NCBI GenBank assembly: GCA_947379865.1
Contig: CANCOY010000016.1
Coordinates: 1-40,061, forward strand
Direction: 5' to 3'
Length of the DNA: 40,061 nucleotides
Source of the DNA: Acetobacteraceae bacterium
GTDB taxonomy: Bacteria > Pseudomonadota > Alphaproteobacteria > Zavarziniales > Zavarziniaceae
Positions 15,919 to 23,830 of this stretch are shown here, one piece after another; the stretch's first letter is position 1, and each line of letters begins with the position of its first letter. Below the pieces are notes generated by a model. The model was not told the origin of the DNA and searched no databases. It saw only the letters and a list, made by a program, of their open reading frames with translations. A program made the translations under genes and the position numbers.

Positions 15919-18194
15919 CCCTTGCCAATTGGCTTCCAGACGAACTTGCGGGACCAGCCTGCTGTCCGCCGCCTGGCGAGGGCACGGCAGGTGTGCCTGC
16001 CCCGCCCCTGCCCATCACGGGGCACCTTGCCGGAATTGACCCGGAGGCCTATGTCCGCGCCGAGGCCGGGCTGCTGCACCTGTCCCTTGTGGTGGAGGGG
16101 ATTACCTGCGCCGCCTGCGCGCCGGAAATAGAGCGGGCGCTGTTGCGGATGCCGGGCGTGGTAACGGCACGTGTCAATCTGAGCACGCGGCGCCTTGCCC
16201 TTGCCTGGCGGCCGGGCTCGGTTTTGCCGTCCAGCCTTTTGGAGCGCGTCGGGCGGCTGGGCTATCGGCTGGTGCCTTATGATCCGGCGGTGCTGGATGC
16301 GGCGGCGGCGGCCGAGGGCGCCTCTTTGCTGCGCGCCCTGGGGGTTGCGGCCTTTGCGGCAGCGAATGTGATGCTGTTGTCGGTGGCGGTCTGGGCTGGC
16401 GTTGCCGCAGACATGGGGCCAGCCACCCGCAGCCTGATGCTGTGGACATCGGCCCTGATCACCATGCCTGCGGTGGCCTATGCCGGCATGCCCTTTTTCC
16501 GGGGCGCCTGGCAGGCGCTGCGGCATGGCCCGGTGGCGATGGATCTGGCCATTGCCATTGGCCTCCTTGCGACCACCGCCGTCAGCCTGATGCAGACCAT
16601 TCGGGGCGGCGAGGTTGCGTATTTTGATGCCGCTGCCAGCCTGCTGTTCCTGCTGCTGGCAGGGCGCGTTCTGGATCGGCAGGCCCGCACGCGGGCGCGC
16701 TCGGTGGCGGAGCACCTGCTGGCCATGGCTGCCCGCGCCGCCACGGTGATCTTGGCCACCGGCCGCCATCGCATGCTGCCGGCGGTCAACCTTGAACCCG
16801 GCATGCGCATTCTGATTACCCCGGGCGAGCGGATTGCCGCCGATGGCGTGGTGCGCGCGGGAAACTCCGACCTTGATATGAGCCTGGTGACGGGCGAGAC
16901 CGTGCCAGTTGCGGCCAGGCCTGGCGTGCAGGTATTTGCCGGCACCGCCAACCTCAGCGGCGCCCTTGAGGTAGAGGTGACGGCGGCTGGCGAGAACACG
17001 CTGCTTGCGGAAATCGTGCGGCTGATGGAAGCCGCAGGACAGGGGCGCGCCCGCTTTGTGCTGCTGGCCGATCGGATTGCGCGGCTTTATGTGCCGGTGG
17101 TGCATGGGCTGGCGTTGGCCACCTTTATTGGCTGGACGGCCGTGCAGGGCATTGCGTGGGAAACGGCGCTGCTGCACGCCGTAGCCGTGCTGATCATCAC
17201 CTGCCCCTGTGCGCTCGGCATTGCGGTGCCAGCGGTACAGGTGGTGGCCTGTGGGCGACTGCTGCGCGGTGGCGTGCTGGTGAAGGCGCCTGATGCGCTG
17301 GAACGCCTTGCGGGGATCGATACCATTGTCTTCGACAAGACCGGCACCCTGACCGTGGGGGAGCCTGTGCTGGCGGCCGATCCGGTGCGGGACCCCGTAG
17401 ATCTGGCGCTTGCGGCCCGCCTTGCCGGCGCCAGCCGTCATCCCCTGGCGCGCGCCCTTGTGCGGGCAGCACCCGATGCCGGCCTTGCAGACGGTGTGTA
17501 CGAGGTACCTGGTTCGGGGCTGGCCGCAACCATCGACGGCCACGAGGTGCGCCTTGGCAACCGGGCCTGGGCGGGTGTGCCGGCAGGTGCAGCCGAGAGT
17601 GACGGGTCTGAACTCTGGCTCAGGCGAGCGGGCAAGCCGCCGCAACGCTTTGGCTTTACTGACCAGATCCGCCCAAATGCCAGCGCCACCGTCAGCCGCT
17701 TATTGGCCCTGGGTCTTGGCGTTGAACTCCTCTCCGGCGACCGTGAGGCGGAGGTGGCGCGGGTGGCAGGTGCCACGGGCATCACCCGTTTCCGTTCTGG
17801 CTGCACCCCGGCCGACAAGGTGGCGCGGCTGGCAGAACTCGCCAGCCAGGGCCAGCGGGCGCTGATGGTGGGTGACGGCCTGAACGATGCGCCAGCGCTG
17901 GCGGCCGCCCATGTCTCCATGTCGCCCTCGGCCGCCGTCGACATCAGCCAGAACGCCGCTGATTTTGTCTTTCAGGGTGCCAGCCTCGCCCCCGTGGTGG
18001 AGGCGCTTGTGGTGGCACGCAGGGCCGACCGGCTGGTGCGGCAGAATTTCGCCCTGTCGCTTGGCTATAATCTTGTGGCGGTGCCGGTGGCAATGCTGGG
18101 CCTGGCCACGCCTTTGCTGGCTGCCCTTGCCATGGCCGCCTCCTCGCTTAGCGTCATCCTGAATGCCCAGCGCCTGCGGGGACGCCAGCCATGA
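15915..18194 (+). CDS. ccoI: Copper-transporting P1B-type ATPase CcoI (FixI)
   Basis: A 759-residue copper-pumping ATPase needed to metallate the cbb3 oxidase. An N-terminal Cys pair (ACCPPP, residues 16-17) is followed by a heavy-metal-associated domain with C65-A-A-C68. Eight membrane helices follow. The actuator motif TGE is at 327-329, the copper-binding CPC at 430-432 in ITCPCALGIAVP, the phosphorylation motif DKTGTLT begins at D474, and GDGLNDAPAL lies in the hinge. Together with location in the cco operon this makes CcoI rather than a copper-detoxification CopA. It overlaps ccoH and ccoS by ATGA at both ends. All catalytic residues are present. Confidence 0.96.
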   Translation: MTLANWLPDELAGPACCPPPGEGTAGVPAPPLPITGHLAGIDPEAYVRAEAGLLHLSLVVEGITCAACAPEIERALLRMPGVVTARVNLSTRRLALAWRPGSVLPSSLLERVGRLGYRLVPYDPAVLDAAAAAEGASLLRALGVAAFAAANVMLLSVAVWAGVAADMGPATRSLMLWTSALITMPAVAYAGMPFFRGAWQALRHGPVAMDLAIAIGLLATTAVSLMQTIRGGEVAYFDAAASLLFLLLAGRVLDRQARTRARSVAEHLLAMAARAATVILATGRHRMLPAVNLEPGMRILITPGERIAADGVVRAGNSDLDMSLVTGETVPVAARPGVQVFAGTANLSGALEVEVTAAGENTLLAEIVRLMEAAGQGRARFVLLADRIARLYVPVVHGLALATFIGWTAVQGIAWETALLHAVAVLIITCPCALGIAVPAVQVVACGRLLRGGVLVKAPDALERLAGIDTIVFDKTGTLTVGEPVLAADPVRDPVDLALAARLAGASRHPLARALVRAAPDAGLADGVYEVPGSGLAATIDGHEVRLGNRAWAGVPAGAAESDGSELWLRRAGKPPQRFGFTDQIRPNASATVSRLLALGLGVELLSGDREAEVARVAGATGITRFRSGCTPADKVARLAELASQGQRALMVGDGLNDAPALAAAHVSMSPSAAVDISQNAADFVFQGASLAPVVEALVVARRADRLVRQNFALSLGYNLVAVPVAMLGLATPLLAALAMAASSLSVILNAQRLRGRQP

Positions 18195-18385
18195 GTATCC
18201 TCGCCCTGCTGATCCCGCTTGCCCTGGGGCTTGCCCTGCTGGCCCTGTGCGGCTTTCTGTGGGCCGTGCGCACGGGCCAGTACGATGATCTGGAAGGTGC
18301 GGCCAACCGCATCCTGTTTGATGAGAATGATGATCTGGACGACCGGGCCGGATTGCCATCGCCGCCCACCTCGCCTAATCAATAG
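18191..18385 (+). CDS. ccoS: cbb3 oxidase assembly protein CcoS (FixS)
   Basis: A 64-residue protein with one N-terminal transmembrane helix (LLIPLALGLALLALCGFLWAV) followed by the family signature RTGQYDDLEGAANRILFD. CcoS is needed for haem/copper insertion into CcoN. Its ATG overlaps the ccoI stop. The C-terminal tail after LFDENDD is longer than in minimal CcoS and is acidic then Pro-rich. It ends 2 nt before trmFO. Confidence 0.95.
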   Translation: MSILALLIPLALGLALLALCGFLWAVRTGQYDDLEGAANRILFDENDDLDDRAGLPSPPTSPNQ

Positions 18386-18387
18386 GC

Positions 18388-19749
18388 ATGTCCAAGCTCC
18401 ATACGCTTTCACCCGTTCATGTCATTGGCGGCGGTCTCGCCGGATCCGAGGCTGCCTGGCAGCTGGCGCGGGCCGGCGTGCCCGTGGTGCTGCACGAAAT
18501 GCGGCCTGTACGCCGCACCGAAGCCCATGAGACCGAGGGTCTGGCGGAGCTGGTGTGCTCCAACTCCTTCCGCTCTGATGATCCCAATGCCAATGCCGTT
18601 GGCCTGCTGCACGAGGAAATGCGCCGTGCAGGCTCGCTGATCCTGGCCATGGGTGATCTGCACCGCGTTCCCGCAGGCTCGGCTCTGGCGGTTGACCGGG
18701 TGGGATTTTCCAACGCCGTCAGCGCTGCCCTGGAAGCCGAACCCCTGGTAGAGATCCGGCGCGAGGAAGTGGCCGGCCTGCCGCCAGCCGACTGGGACAG
18801 CGTGATCGTTGCCACCGGCCCCCTCACCTCCCCGGCCCTGGCCGAGGCGGTGCGCGAATTGACTGGCGAGGAGAGCCTTGCCTTCTTTGATGCCATCGCG
18901 CCTATCGTCCACCGTGACAGCATCGACTTCGACAAGGCCTGGTTCCAGTCGCGTTATGACAAGACCGGTCCTGGTGGGGATGGGGCGGATTACATCAACT
19001 GCCCCCTCGACCGCGCCCAGTACAACGCCTTTATCGATGGCCTGCTGAGTGGCGAGAAGACAGATTTCAAGGAGTGGGAAACCAACACGCCCTATTTCGA
19101 AGGCTGCCTTCCCATCGAGGTGATGGCGGCACGCGGGCGCGAGACCCTGTCATTTGGCCCCATGAAGCCGGTGGGGCTTACAAACCCGCGTTCCAGCGAA
19201 AAGCCCCATGCCGTGGTCCAGCTGCGCCAGGACAATGCGCTGGGCACGCTCTACAACATGGTCGGCTTCCAGACCAAGCTGAAGCACGGCGCGCAGGCGG
19301 CCCTGTTTCGCACGATCCCCGGACTGGAGAACGCCGAATTCGCCCGCCTTGGCGGCCTGCACCGCAATACGTTCCTCAACTCACCCCGCGTGCTCGACCC
19401 GCTGATGCGCCTGAAGGCGCGGCCCTCGTTGCGCTTTGCCGGGCAGGTAACCGGGGTGGAAGGCTATGTGGAAAGTGCCGCCATGGGCCTGATCGCCGGG
19501 CGTTTTGCGGCAGCCGAACGGCTGGGCAATGCCCTGGTGCCGCCGCCGCGTACCACGGCGCTCGGCGCTCTGCTTGCCCATATCACGGGCGATGCCGATG
19601 CACGCACCTTCCAGCCCATGAATGTGAACTTTGGCCTCTTCCCGCCCCTGGCCGGCGGCAAGAAGAAGGAGCGCAAGCCGGCCCTCTCGGCCCGCGCCCT
19701 CAGCGACCTTGCCCCCTGGCTTGGCCACGCGGGGCAAGCGGCGGAATAA
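18388..19749 (+). CDS. trmFO: FAD/folate-dependent tRNA (uracil-54-C5)-methyltransferase TrmFO
   Basis: A 453-residue flavoprotein that makes ribothymidine at position 54 of tRNA, taking the methyl carbon from 5,10-methylenetetrahydrofolate. The FAD-binding motif GGGLAGSEAAWQLA starts at residue 14. C57 in ELVCSNSFRSDD and C240 in TPYFEGCLPIEVMA correspond to the two active-site cysteines of the family. VGFQTKLKHGAQ and NVNFGLFPPL are further TrmFO signatures. It begins 2 nt after ccoS, so it probably shares the oxidase operon transcript, an unusual neighbour for a housekeeping tRNA enzyme. It converges on the ureohydrolase with a 15-bp gap and no clear terminator. Confidence 0.96.
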   Translation: MSKLHTLSPVHVIGGGLAGSEAAWQLARAGVPVVLHEMRPVRRTEAHETEGLAELVCSNSFRSDDPNANAVGLLHEEMRRAGSLILAMGDLHRVPAGSALAVDRVGFSNAVSAALEAEPLVEIRREEVAGLPPADWDSVIVATGPLTSPALAEAVRELTGEESLAFFDAIAPIVHRDSIDFDKAWFQSRYDKTGPGGDGADYINCPLDRAQYNAFIDGLLSGEKTDFKEWETNTPYFEGCLPIEVMAARGRETLSFGPMKPVGLTNPRSSEKPHAVVQLRQDNALGTLYNMVGFQTKLKHGAQAALFRTIPGLENAEFARLGGLHRNTFLNSPRVLDPLMRLKARPSLRFAGQVTGVEGYVESAAMGLIAGRFAAAERLGNALVPPPRTTALGALLAHITGDADARTFQPMNVNFGLFPPLAGGKKKERKPALSARALSDLAPWLGHAGQAAE

Positions 19750-19764
19750 GGGGCCGACCTCCCG

Positions 19765-20832
19765 TCAGCGTGGCTTCAGGCGGCGGGCGCCGTTTGGCCC
19801 CTTGACCATCAGCGAGAAGATCTCGAACAGCATCTGCGCCCCCACCTGGGCCGTGTTGGTGGACGGATCATATTGCGGGGCGATCTCCACCACGTCGCCG
19901 CCGATCACGTCGATGCCGGCCAAGCCCCGGAACAGGGCCTGCACCTCACGCGGGGTCAGGCCGCCAACTTCGGGCGTGCCGGTGCCCGGCGTAAACGCAG
20001 GGTCAAGACCATCCACGTCCAGGGTTACATAAACGGGGCCATCGCCCAGCACACGCCTCGCCTCGGCAATCACCGCCTCGACACCCATGGCTGCGAATTT
20101 CTCCGCATGGATGACGGTCATCCCGGCATCGTACGAAAACTCCCAAAGGAATTCCGCCGAGCCACGGATGCCGATCTGGATGGTACGCAAGGGGTCCATT
20201 ACCCCATCCAAGGTGGCATAACGGAACGGGCCGCCATGGTTGAACTTGGTGCCCTCATACTCCCCGCCTGTGTCGCAATGGGCATCGATGTGCAGCAGGC
20301 CCACGGGCCGCTCCCGCCCCAGGGCCTTCAGGATGGGATAGGTGATGGAATGGTCGCCCCCCACTGAAAGGGGGCGTACGCCAGCGGCCGCAATACGGGT
20401 GTAAAACGCCTCGATATCTTCCATGGACTGGTCAAGGCTGAAGCGGCTGCGAAAGGGCACATCGCCAATATCGGCGGCCTTGCACTCTGCCATGGGAACC
20501 GTACGCAACGCATGGTTATAGGGGCCGATGCGCTCGATGGTGCGCACGGCCCGGGGTCCAAAGCGCGCACCATTGCGGTTCGTGACCGCCAGATCCATGG
20601 GCACACCGATCAGCGCCACATCAAGGCCACCAAAATCCGGGTCCCCGGCGGCGTCTGCGGCATAAGGGGCGGCCAGCAGGGTGGGAATGCCGGCATAAGG
20701 CTGGCTGCGCCGGTCGGTACCGGTGAACACGAGGTCCACCACCTTGCGGAACTCCGGGTCGAACACGTCGCCGCCCTTGCCATCGGCATATTTGGCACGC
20801 AGGGCGGCAAGCTTGTCGGCAGCATCGGTCAT
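19765..20832 (-). CDS. Agmatinase-family ureohydrolase
   Basis: A 355-residue binuclear-metal ureohydrolase that releases urea from a guanidino compound. Metal ligands are complete: H161 (GGDHS), D183, H185, D187 (DAHCD), D272 and D274 (DVDGLDP). Residues 1-70 form an N-terminal extension (FDPEFRKVVDLVFTG) absent from short SpeB, as seen in many alphaproteobacterial relatives. Agmatine is the default substrate, but guanidinobutyrate, guanidinopropionate or related compounds cannot be excluded, so no symbol is given. The start is the ATG at 20832 with GAGGA 7 nt upstream; that site lies inside a strong hairpin. The product, urea, links loosely to the urea transporter 15 kb away. Confidence 0.88.
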   Translation of the reverse strand: MTDAADKLAALRAKYADGKGGDVFDPEFRKVVDLVFTGTDRRSQPYAGIPTLLAAPYAADAAGDPDFGGLDVALIGVPMDLAVTNRNGARFGPRAVRTIERIGPYNHALRTVPMAECKAADIGDVPFRSRFSLDQSMEDIEAFYTRIAAAGVRPLSVGGDHSITYPILKALGRERPVGLLHIDAHCDTGGEYEGTKFNHGGPFRYATLDGVMDPLRTIQIGIRGSAEFLWEFSYDAGMTVIHAEKFAAMGVEAVIAEARRVLGDGPVYVTLDVDGLDPAFTPGTGTPEVGGLTPREVQALFRGLAGIDVIGGDVVEIAPQYDPSTNTAQVGAQMLFEIFSLMVKGPNGARRLKPR

Positions 20833-20839
20833 GGAAATG

Positions 20840-20870
20840 TCCTCGGCATCAGCGTGATGCAAGCCGAGGA
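20840..20870 (-). promoter_or_regulatory. Leader hairpin that sequesters the ureohydrolase ribosome binding site
   Basis: On the minus strand TCCTCGGC pairs with GCCGAGGA (8 bp); alternatively TCCTCG/CGAGGA stacks on an inner GCATCA-CGC-TGATGC stem. The 3' arm contains GAGGA, the Shine-Dalgarno sequence of the ureohydrolase gene, ending 7 nt before its ATG. Pairing should block initiation, so translation is probably controlled by opening of this stem. Not matched to a known riboswitch. Confidence 0.6.
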
Positions 20871-20873
20871 TAG

Positions 20874-20906
20874 CGGGGCAAAGGCCCCGGAGAAAGCGTA
20901 GACGCT
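20874..20906 (-). terminator. Two short hairpins between the 74-residue gene and the ureohydrolase
   Basis: CGGGGC-AAAG-GCCCCG (20874-20889) and AGCGT-AG-ACGCT (20895-20906), the latter overlapping the stop codon of the upstream gene. They precede the ribosome-site hairpin, so the leader has three stems in a row. On the minus strand there is no U-tract, so attenuation or a structured leader is more likely than simple termination. Confidence 0.45.
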
Positions 20907-21129
20907 ACTGGTTGGGCGAGCGCGCTATCGTCTTGATCGGCCCGCGCGGGCGGCCTGACATTTCCGCAATCTTGCGGTCCTGCGCCTCGATAATGGACTT
21001 GGCCGGGGTATCACCATCCAGACCACCCAGATCAGCACTGGGGACCTTGCGGTTCGAGGTGCGGCTGCCGTCCTGGTAGAACACGTCAAACAGGACGAAT
21101 TCGCTATCACTTGGTCGCTTGCGCGCCAT
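20905..21129 (-). CDS. Conserved-looking small protein of unknown function
   Basis: A 74-residue protein, starting MARKRPSDSEFVLFDVFYQ and ending PRGPIKTIARSPNQ. It is rich in charge, has no membrane segment or signal peptide, and reads like a compact soluble protein: a beta-strand region (EFVLFDVFYQDGSRTSNRKV) followed by one helix (PAKSIIEAQDRKIAEMSG). The ATG at 21129 has AAGGA 8 nt upstream and is preferred over the ATG at 21138. Coding character is good and I have the impression of similar proteins in other alphaproteobacteria, but no function is known to me. It precedes the ureohydrolase by 72 bp in the same direction. Confidence 0.7.
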   Translation of the reverse strand: MARKRPSDSEFVLFDVFYQDGSRTSNRKVPSADLGGLDGDTPAKSIIEAQDRKIAEMSGRPRGPIKTIARSPNQ

Positions 21130-21195
21130 GGGGAACATCCTTGTGGGCAGAGGTTGGCGCTTGGTCTAGCCCCCGCCGCCCCCAACCGCAAGGCA

Positions 21196-21226
21196 CGCCC
21201 CCCACATAGGTCCTATGCGGGGGGCG
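21196..21226 (-). terminator. GC-rich hairpin downstream of the acyl-CoA dehydrogenase gene
   Basis: CGCCCCCC-A-CATAGG pairs with CCTATG-C-GGGGGGCG: a long stem with a single internal mismatch and a very tight loop, 10 bp beyond the stop. On the minus strand it is followed by TGCCTTGC, so there is no proper U-tract. It is probably the transcript end of the dehydrogenase gene. Confidence 0.6.
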
Positions 21227-21236
21227 CTGGGAGCGG

Positions 21237-22529
21237 TTATTGGGCGGCGACTTCCGCCTCGATCACGTCCGCAAACTTGGCAATTGCGGCGTCGCGCAGG
21301 GCCGGAATGTGGCGAGTGGGGAACAGTTCGTTGGTGCCGCGATACTCGCGCAGCACCTGGCGGGCCACCGTCACCTTGTGGACTTCCGTCGGGCCATCGG
21401 CGAGGCCCATGTGGAAGCTTTCGATCACCTGCTCGGCAAAGGGCATTTCCGGGCTGACGCCAAGCGAGCCATGCAGATGCAGGGCGCGCGCCGCCACATC
21501 GTGGAAGATCTTGGGCATCAGGGCCTTCACCGCCGAGATGTCCTTGCGGACGGCGATGTAGTTCTTGTACTTGTCGATGCGCCAGGCCGTGCGCAGCACC
21601 AGCAGGCGGAACTGCTCGATCTCGGTCCAGCTGTCGGCGATCTTTTCCTGCACCATCTGCTTGTCGGCCAGCAGGGTGCCCTGGGTCTCGCGGCTCAGCA
21701 CGCGCTCGCACATCATGTCGAACGACCGGCGGACCTGGCCGATGGTGCGCATGGCATGATGAATACGCCCGCCACCCAGACGCGTCTGGGCCACCACGAA
21801 CCCGCCGCCACGTGGCCCCAGCAGATGATCACGCGGCACACGGACATTTTCGTAGCGGACATAGGAATGGGACGGCGTGCCATGATGGCCGACACCCACA
21901 TTGCGCAGGATCTGCACGCCCGGGGTCTCGATGGGCACGATGAAGGTGGACAGCCGGTCATAGGGGGGCGCGCCAGGGTCGGTCACGGCCATGACGATCA
22001 GGAAGCTGGCATAATTGGCGTGGGACGAAAACCATTTGTCGCCATTGATCACCCATTCGTCGCCCACCAGTTCCGCCCGGGTGGTGAAGACCTTGGGATC
22101 GGCGCCGCCCTTGGGCTCTGTCATGGAAAAGCACGAGACGATCTCGTTGGCGAGCAAGGGCTTCAGGTAACGGTCCTTCTGGGCCGGGGTGCCATAATGG
22201 GCCAGGATCTCGGCATTGCCGCTGTCGGGCGCCTGGCAGCCAAAGACCATGGGACCATAATGCGAGCGGCCCAGGATCTCGTTCATCAGGGCAAGCTTGA
22301 CCTGGCCAAAGCCCTGGCCACCCAGGTCTGGCCCCAGATGGCAGGCCCACAGGCCGCGGTCCTGCACGATCTTTTGCAGGGGCCGCACCAGCTTGTTGCG
22401 CCGCTCATTCTTGAGGTCATAGGGGTGGCCCAGCACATGGTCGAGGGGCTCAACCTCTTCCTTCATGAAGGCCTCGATCCAGTCCAGCTCCTTCTGGAAC
22501 TCCGGATCCGTCTCAAAATCCCACGACAT
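21237..22529 (-). CDS. Acyl-CoA dehydrogenase, long ACAD10/11-like type
   Basis: A 430-residue FAD enzyme that introduces the alpha-beta double bond in an acyl-CoA. It starts at the ATG at 22529, with GGGGAGGA 5 nt upstream. Visible are the mid-domain CFSMTEPKGGADPKVFTTRAE with WVINGDKWFSSHANYASFLIVMA, the C-terminal helical RLGGGRIHHAMRTIGQVRRSFDMMCERVL, and the closing QVIESFHMGLADGPTEVHKVTVARQVLREY. It is longer than classic 380-residue members and resembles the ACAD10/11 group. It stands alone between a small gene and an outer-membrane protein gene, with a terminator-like stem behind it. Chain-length preference cannot be told. Confidence 0.92.
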   Translation of the reverse strand: MSWDFETDPEFQKELDWIEAFMKEEVEPLDHVLGHPYDLKNERRNKLVRPLQKIVQDRGLWACHLGPDLGGQGFGQVKLALMNEILGRSHYGPMVFGCQAPDSGNAEILAHYGTPAQKDRYLKPLLANEIVSCFSMTEPKGGADPKVFTTRAELVGDEWVINGDKWFSSHANYASFLIVMAVTDPGAPPYDRLSTFIVPIETPGVQILRNVGVGHHGTPSHSYVRYENVRVPRDHLLGPRGGGFVVAQTRLGGGRIHHAMRTIGQVRRSFDMMCERVLSRETQGTLLADKQMVQEKIADSWTEIEQFRLLVLRTAWRIDKYKNYIAVRKDISAVKALMPKIFHDVAARALHLHGSLGVSPEMPFAEQVIESFHMGLADGPTEVHKVTVARQVLREYRGTNELFPTRHIPALRDAAIAKFADVIEAEVAAQ

Positions 22530-22633
22530 GGCAGTCCTCCCCGTTGATTTTTGGCTTGGGGCCAAGGTGGCCCGGTGAGAGCAGTTTCACCCGCATGGCG
22601 CCGGGATGCCAGAGGCAAAGTGCAGGGTATGAA

Positions 22634-22657
22634 CCACCCGTTCCGGGGGCCGGGTGG
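22634..22657. repeat. Inverted repeat in the region upstream of the acyl-CoA dehydrogenase gene
   Basis: CCACCCG and CGGGTGG are separated by 10 nt, about 105-130 bp upstream of the dehydrogenase ATG. It could be an operator for a catabolic regulator or incidental in GC-rich sequence. No known binding motif is matched. Confidence 0.25.
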
Positions 22658-22677
22658 GCGAAGGGGGATGCCATATG

Positions 22678-22705
22678 AAAAGGGGCGCGGATCTCTCCAC
22701 GCCCC
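22678..22705 (-). terminator. Terminator of the outer-membrane protein gene
   Basis: On the minus strand GGGGCG-x-GG pairs with CC-x-CGCCCC around a 6-nt loop, followed at once by TTTT. It begins about 30 nt after the stop codon of the barrel gene. A good Rho-independent shape with a short U-tract. Confidence 0.7.
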
Positions 22706-22735
22706 CTTGCAAGGTTCAGAAGCCCAGGACTGGGA

Positions 22736-23668
22736 TCAGAACCGGAAGCCCAACGACATGGTTGCCGAATAGACGTCGAACGACGACGAGAACCTGTGAT
22801 CGGAATTATAGCTTGCCCGGGTATAGGTGGGCGTGGCCGACGAACCCGTCTGAGAAGAGGTGAAACCCTCGTCAAATGTTGTCACGGAGTCCCTGGCCGA
22901 TGTCTTGAGGAGCGCGCGTTCCGCAGAAGCCCCGATGAACCAGCCACCGCCAAGGTTGGTTTCAAAGCCACCACCGAAGGTCATGCCATGCACTGTCTGA
23001 TTACCGATGAAGGTTTCAGCATCGCCCAAGCCATAACCCGCCGTTACATACAGCATGGTGCTCTCAACAACGGCCACGCCAAGCTTCAGGCCGCCAGAAA
23101 AGAGGTTCTGAACCTGAGCAGTGCGATGATTGGCAACGCCATGCGCAGGGGAAATGGCCGGATCGAAGCTGTACGCCTGCCCACTTGTGGCATCCGTGCC
23201 ACCGGTCCCACCGGTTCCGTCAACGCTGTTATCCCAGCTTTGTGAACCAGGGCTCGGCAGGTTCGAGTTGGACGAATAGGTCTCGCTGCCACCGGAAAAA
23301 TCACCGAAGTGATACTTCCCATAAAGACCGACAACCAGAGGCGTGGATGGCACCGCGTAGTTATAGCCCACTGTTGTCGAGAATCCGGCACGCGGCAGGC
23401 TGATCGGCAGCTTGAAGCGCTCGCCATAGGAATAGTCCTCGGCAACGGCAATCGGTGAATTGTTCGTGCCGCTCGGATCAGTGTAATTGCTCACCGTTCC
23501 CGTGTAGCTGCCCGATCCACTTCGCGCGCCCGTGTATTCAGTTGAGGACGCAGAAGCACCGACAGAGACGTTGAACCCTGCGAAACCGGATGCGTCCGCT
23601 GCCTGAGCAGAGACTGGAGAAACGCCAAGCGCTGCAATCGTCATGAGCGCGATTTTGTTGTAAGGCAT
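22736..23668 (-). CDS. Outer-membrane beta-barrel protein of unknown function
   Basis: A 310-residue secreted protein. A signal peptide (MPYNKIALMTIAALGVSPVSAQA) is followed by a Ser/Thr/Gly/Asn-rich mature part with alternating hydrophobic strands (FNVSVGASASSTEYTG, FSTTVGYNYAV, LVVGLYGKYHFG, LKLGVAVVESTMLYVTAGYGLG, MTFGGGFETNLGGGWFIGASAERALL). The last residue is Phe in MSLGFRF, the usual C-terminal signal for the barrel-assembly machinery. It resembles OmpA-like or OmpW-like small barrels, but no named family is clear. AGGAG lies 9 nt before the ATG. The low-complexity loop GTGGTGGTDATSG is probably extracellular. The gene sits behind the most AT-rich segment of the window. Confidence 0.8.
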   Translation of the reverse strand: MPYNKIALMTIAALGVSPVSAQAADASGFAGFNVSVGASASSTEYTGARSGSGSYTGTVSNYTDPSGTNNSPIAVAEDYSYGERFKLPISLPRAGFSTTVGYNYAVPSTPLVVGLYGKYHFGDFSGGSETYSSNSNLPSPGSQSWDNSVDGTGGTGGTDATSGQAYSFDPAISPAHGVANHRTAQVQNLFSGGLKLGVAVVESTMLYVTAGYGLGDAETFIGNQTVHGMTFGGGFETNLGGGWFIGASAERALLKTSARDSVTTFDEGFTSSQTGSSATPTYTRASYNSDHRFSSSFDVYSATMSLGFRF

Positions 23669-23689
23669 CAGATAAACTCCTGCGATCAG

Positions 23690-23830
23690 CAGTTATAAAC
23701 TAAATTAAAAATATCAAAATTTAGTCTTAGCACTACTGTTATTTCAGTGTACTGAATTATTATTTTTTCTAATAAATTTTATTTATACAATTTTTTGGAT
23801 AATCCGCAAAGCATATCCACTTTATGAATT
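23690..23830. promoter_or_regulatory. AT-rich promoter region of the barrel protein gene
   Basis: About 140 bp in which A/T runs dominate (taaattaaaa, tattttttct, ataaatttta), unlike any other stretch in the window. It holds several -10-like sequences on the minus strand just upstream of the barrel gene. It could be bound by a xenogeneic silencer or MucR-type regulator. A defined -35/-10 pair cannot be assigned with confidence. Confidence 0.5.

Noticed and set aside
15792..17645. 617-residue open frame opposite ccoI
   Set aside because: Antisense to the copper ATPase with all catalytic motifs on the plus strand; the product is Gln/His/Arg-rich and has no domain.
20840..20870. Guanidine-II (mini-ykkC) riboswitch before the ureohydrolase
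   Set aside because: That class needs two stems with ACGR loops; the loops here (CGC and CTTT) do not fit.
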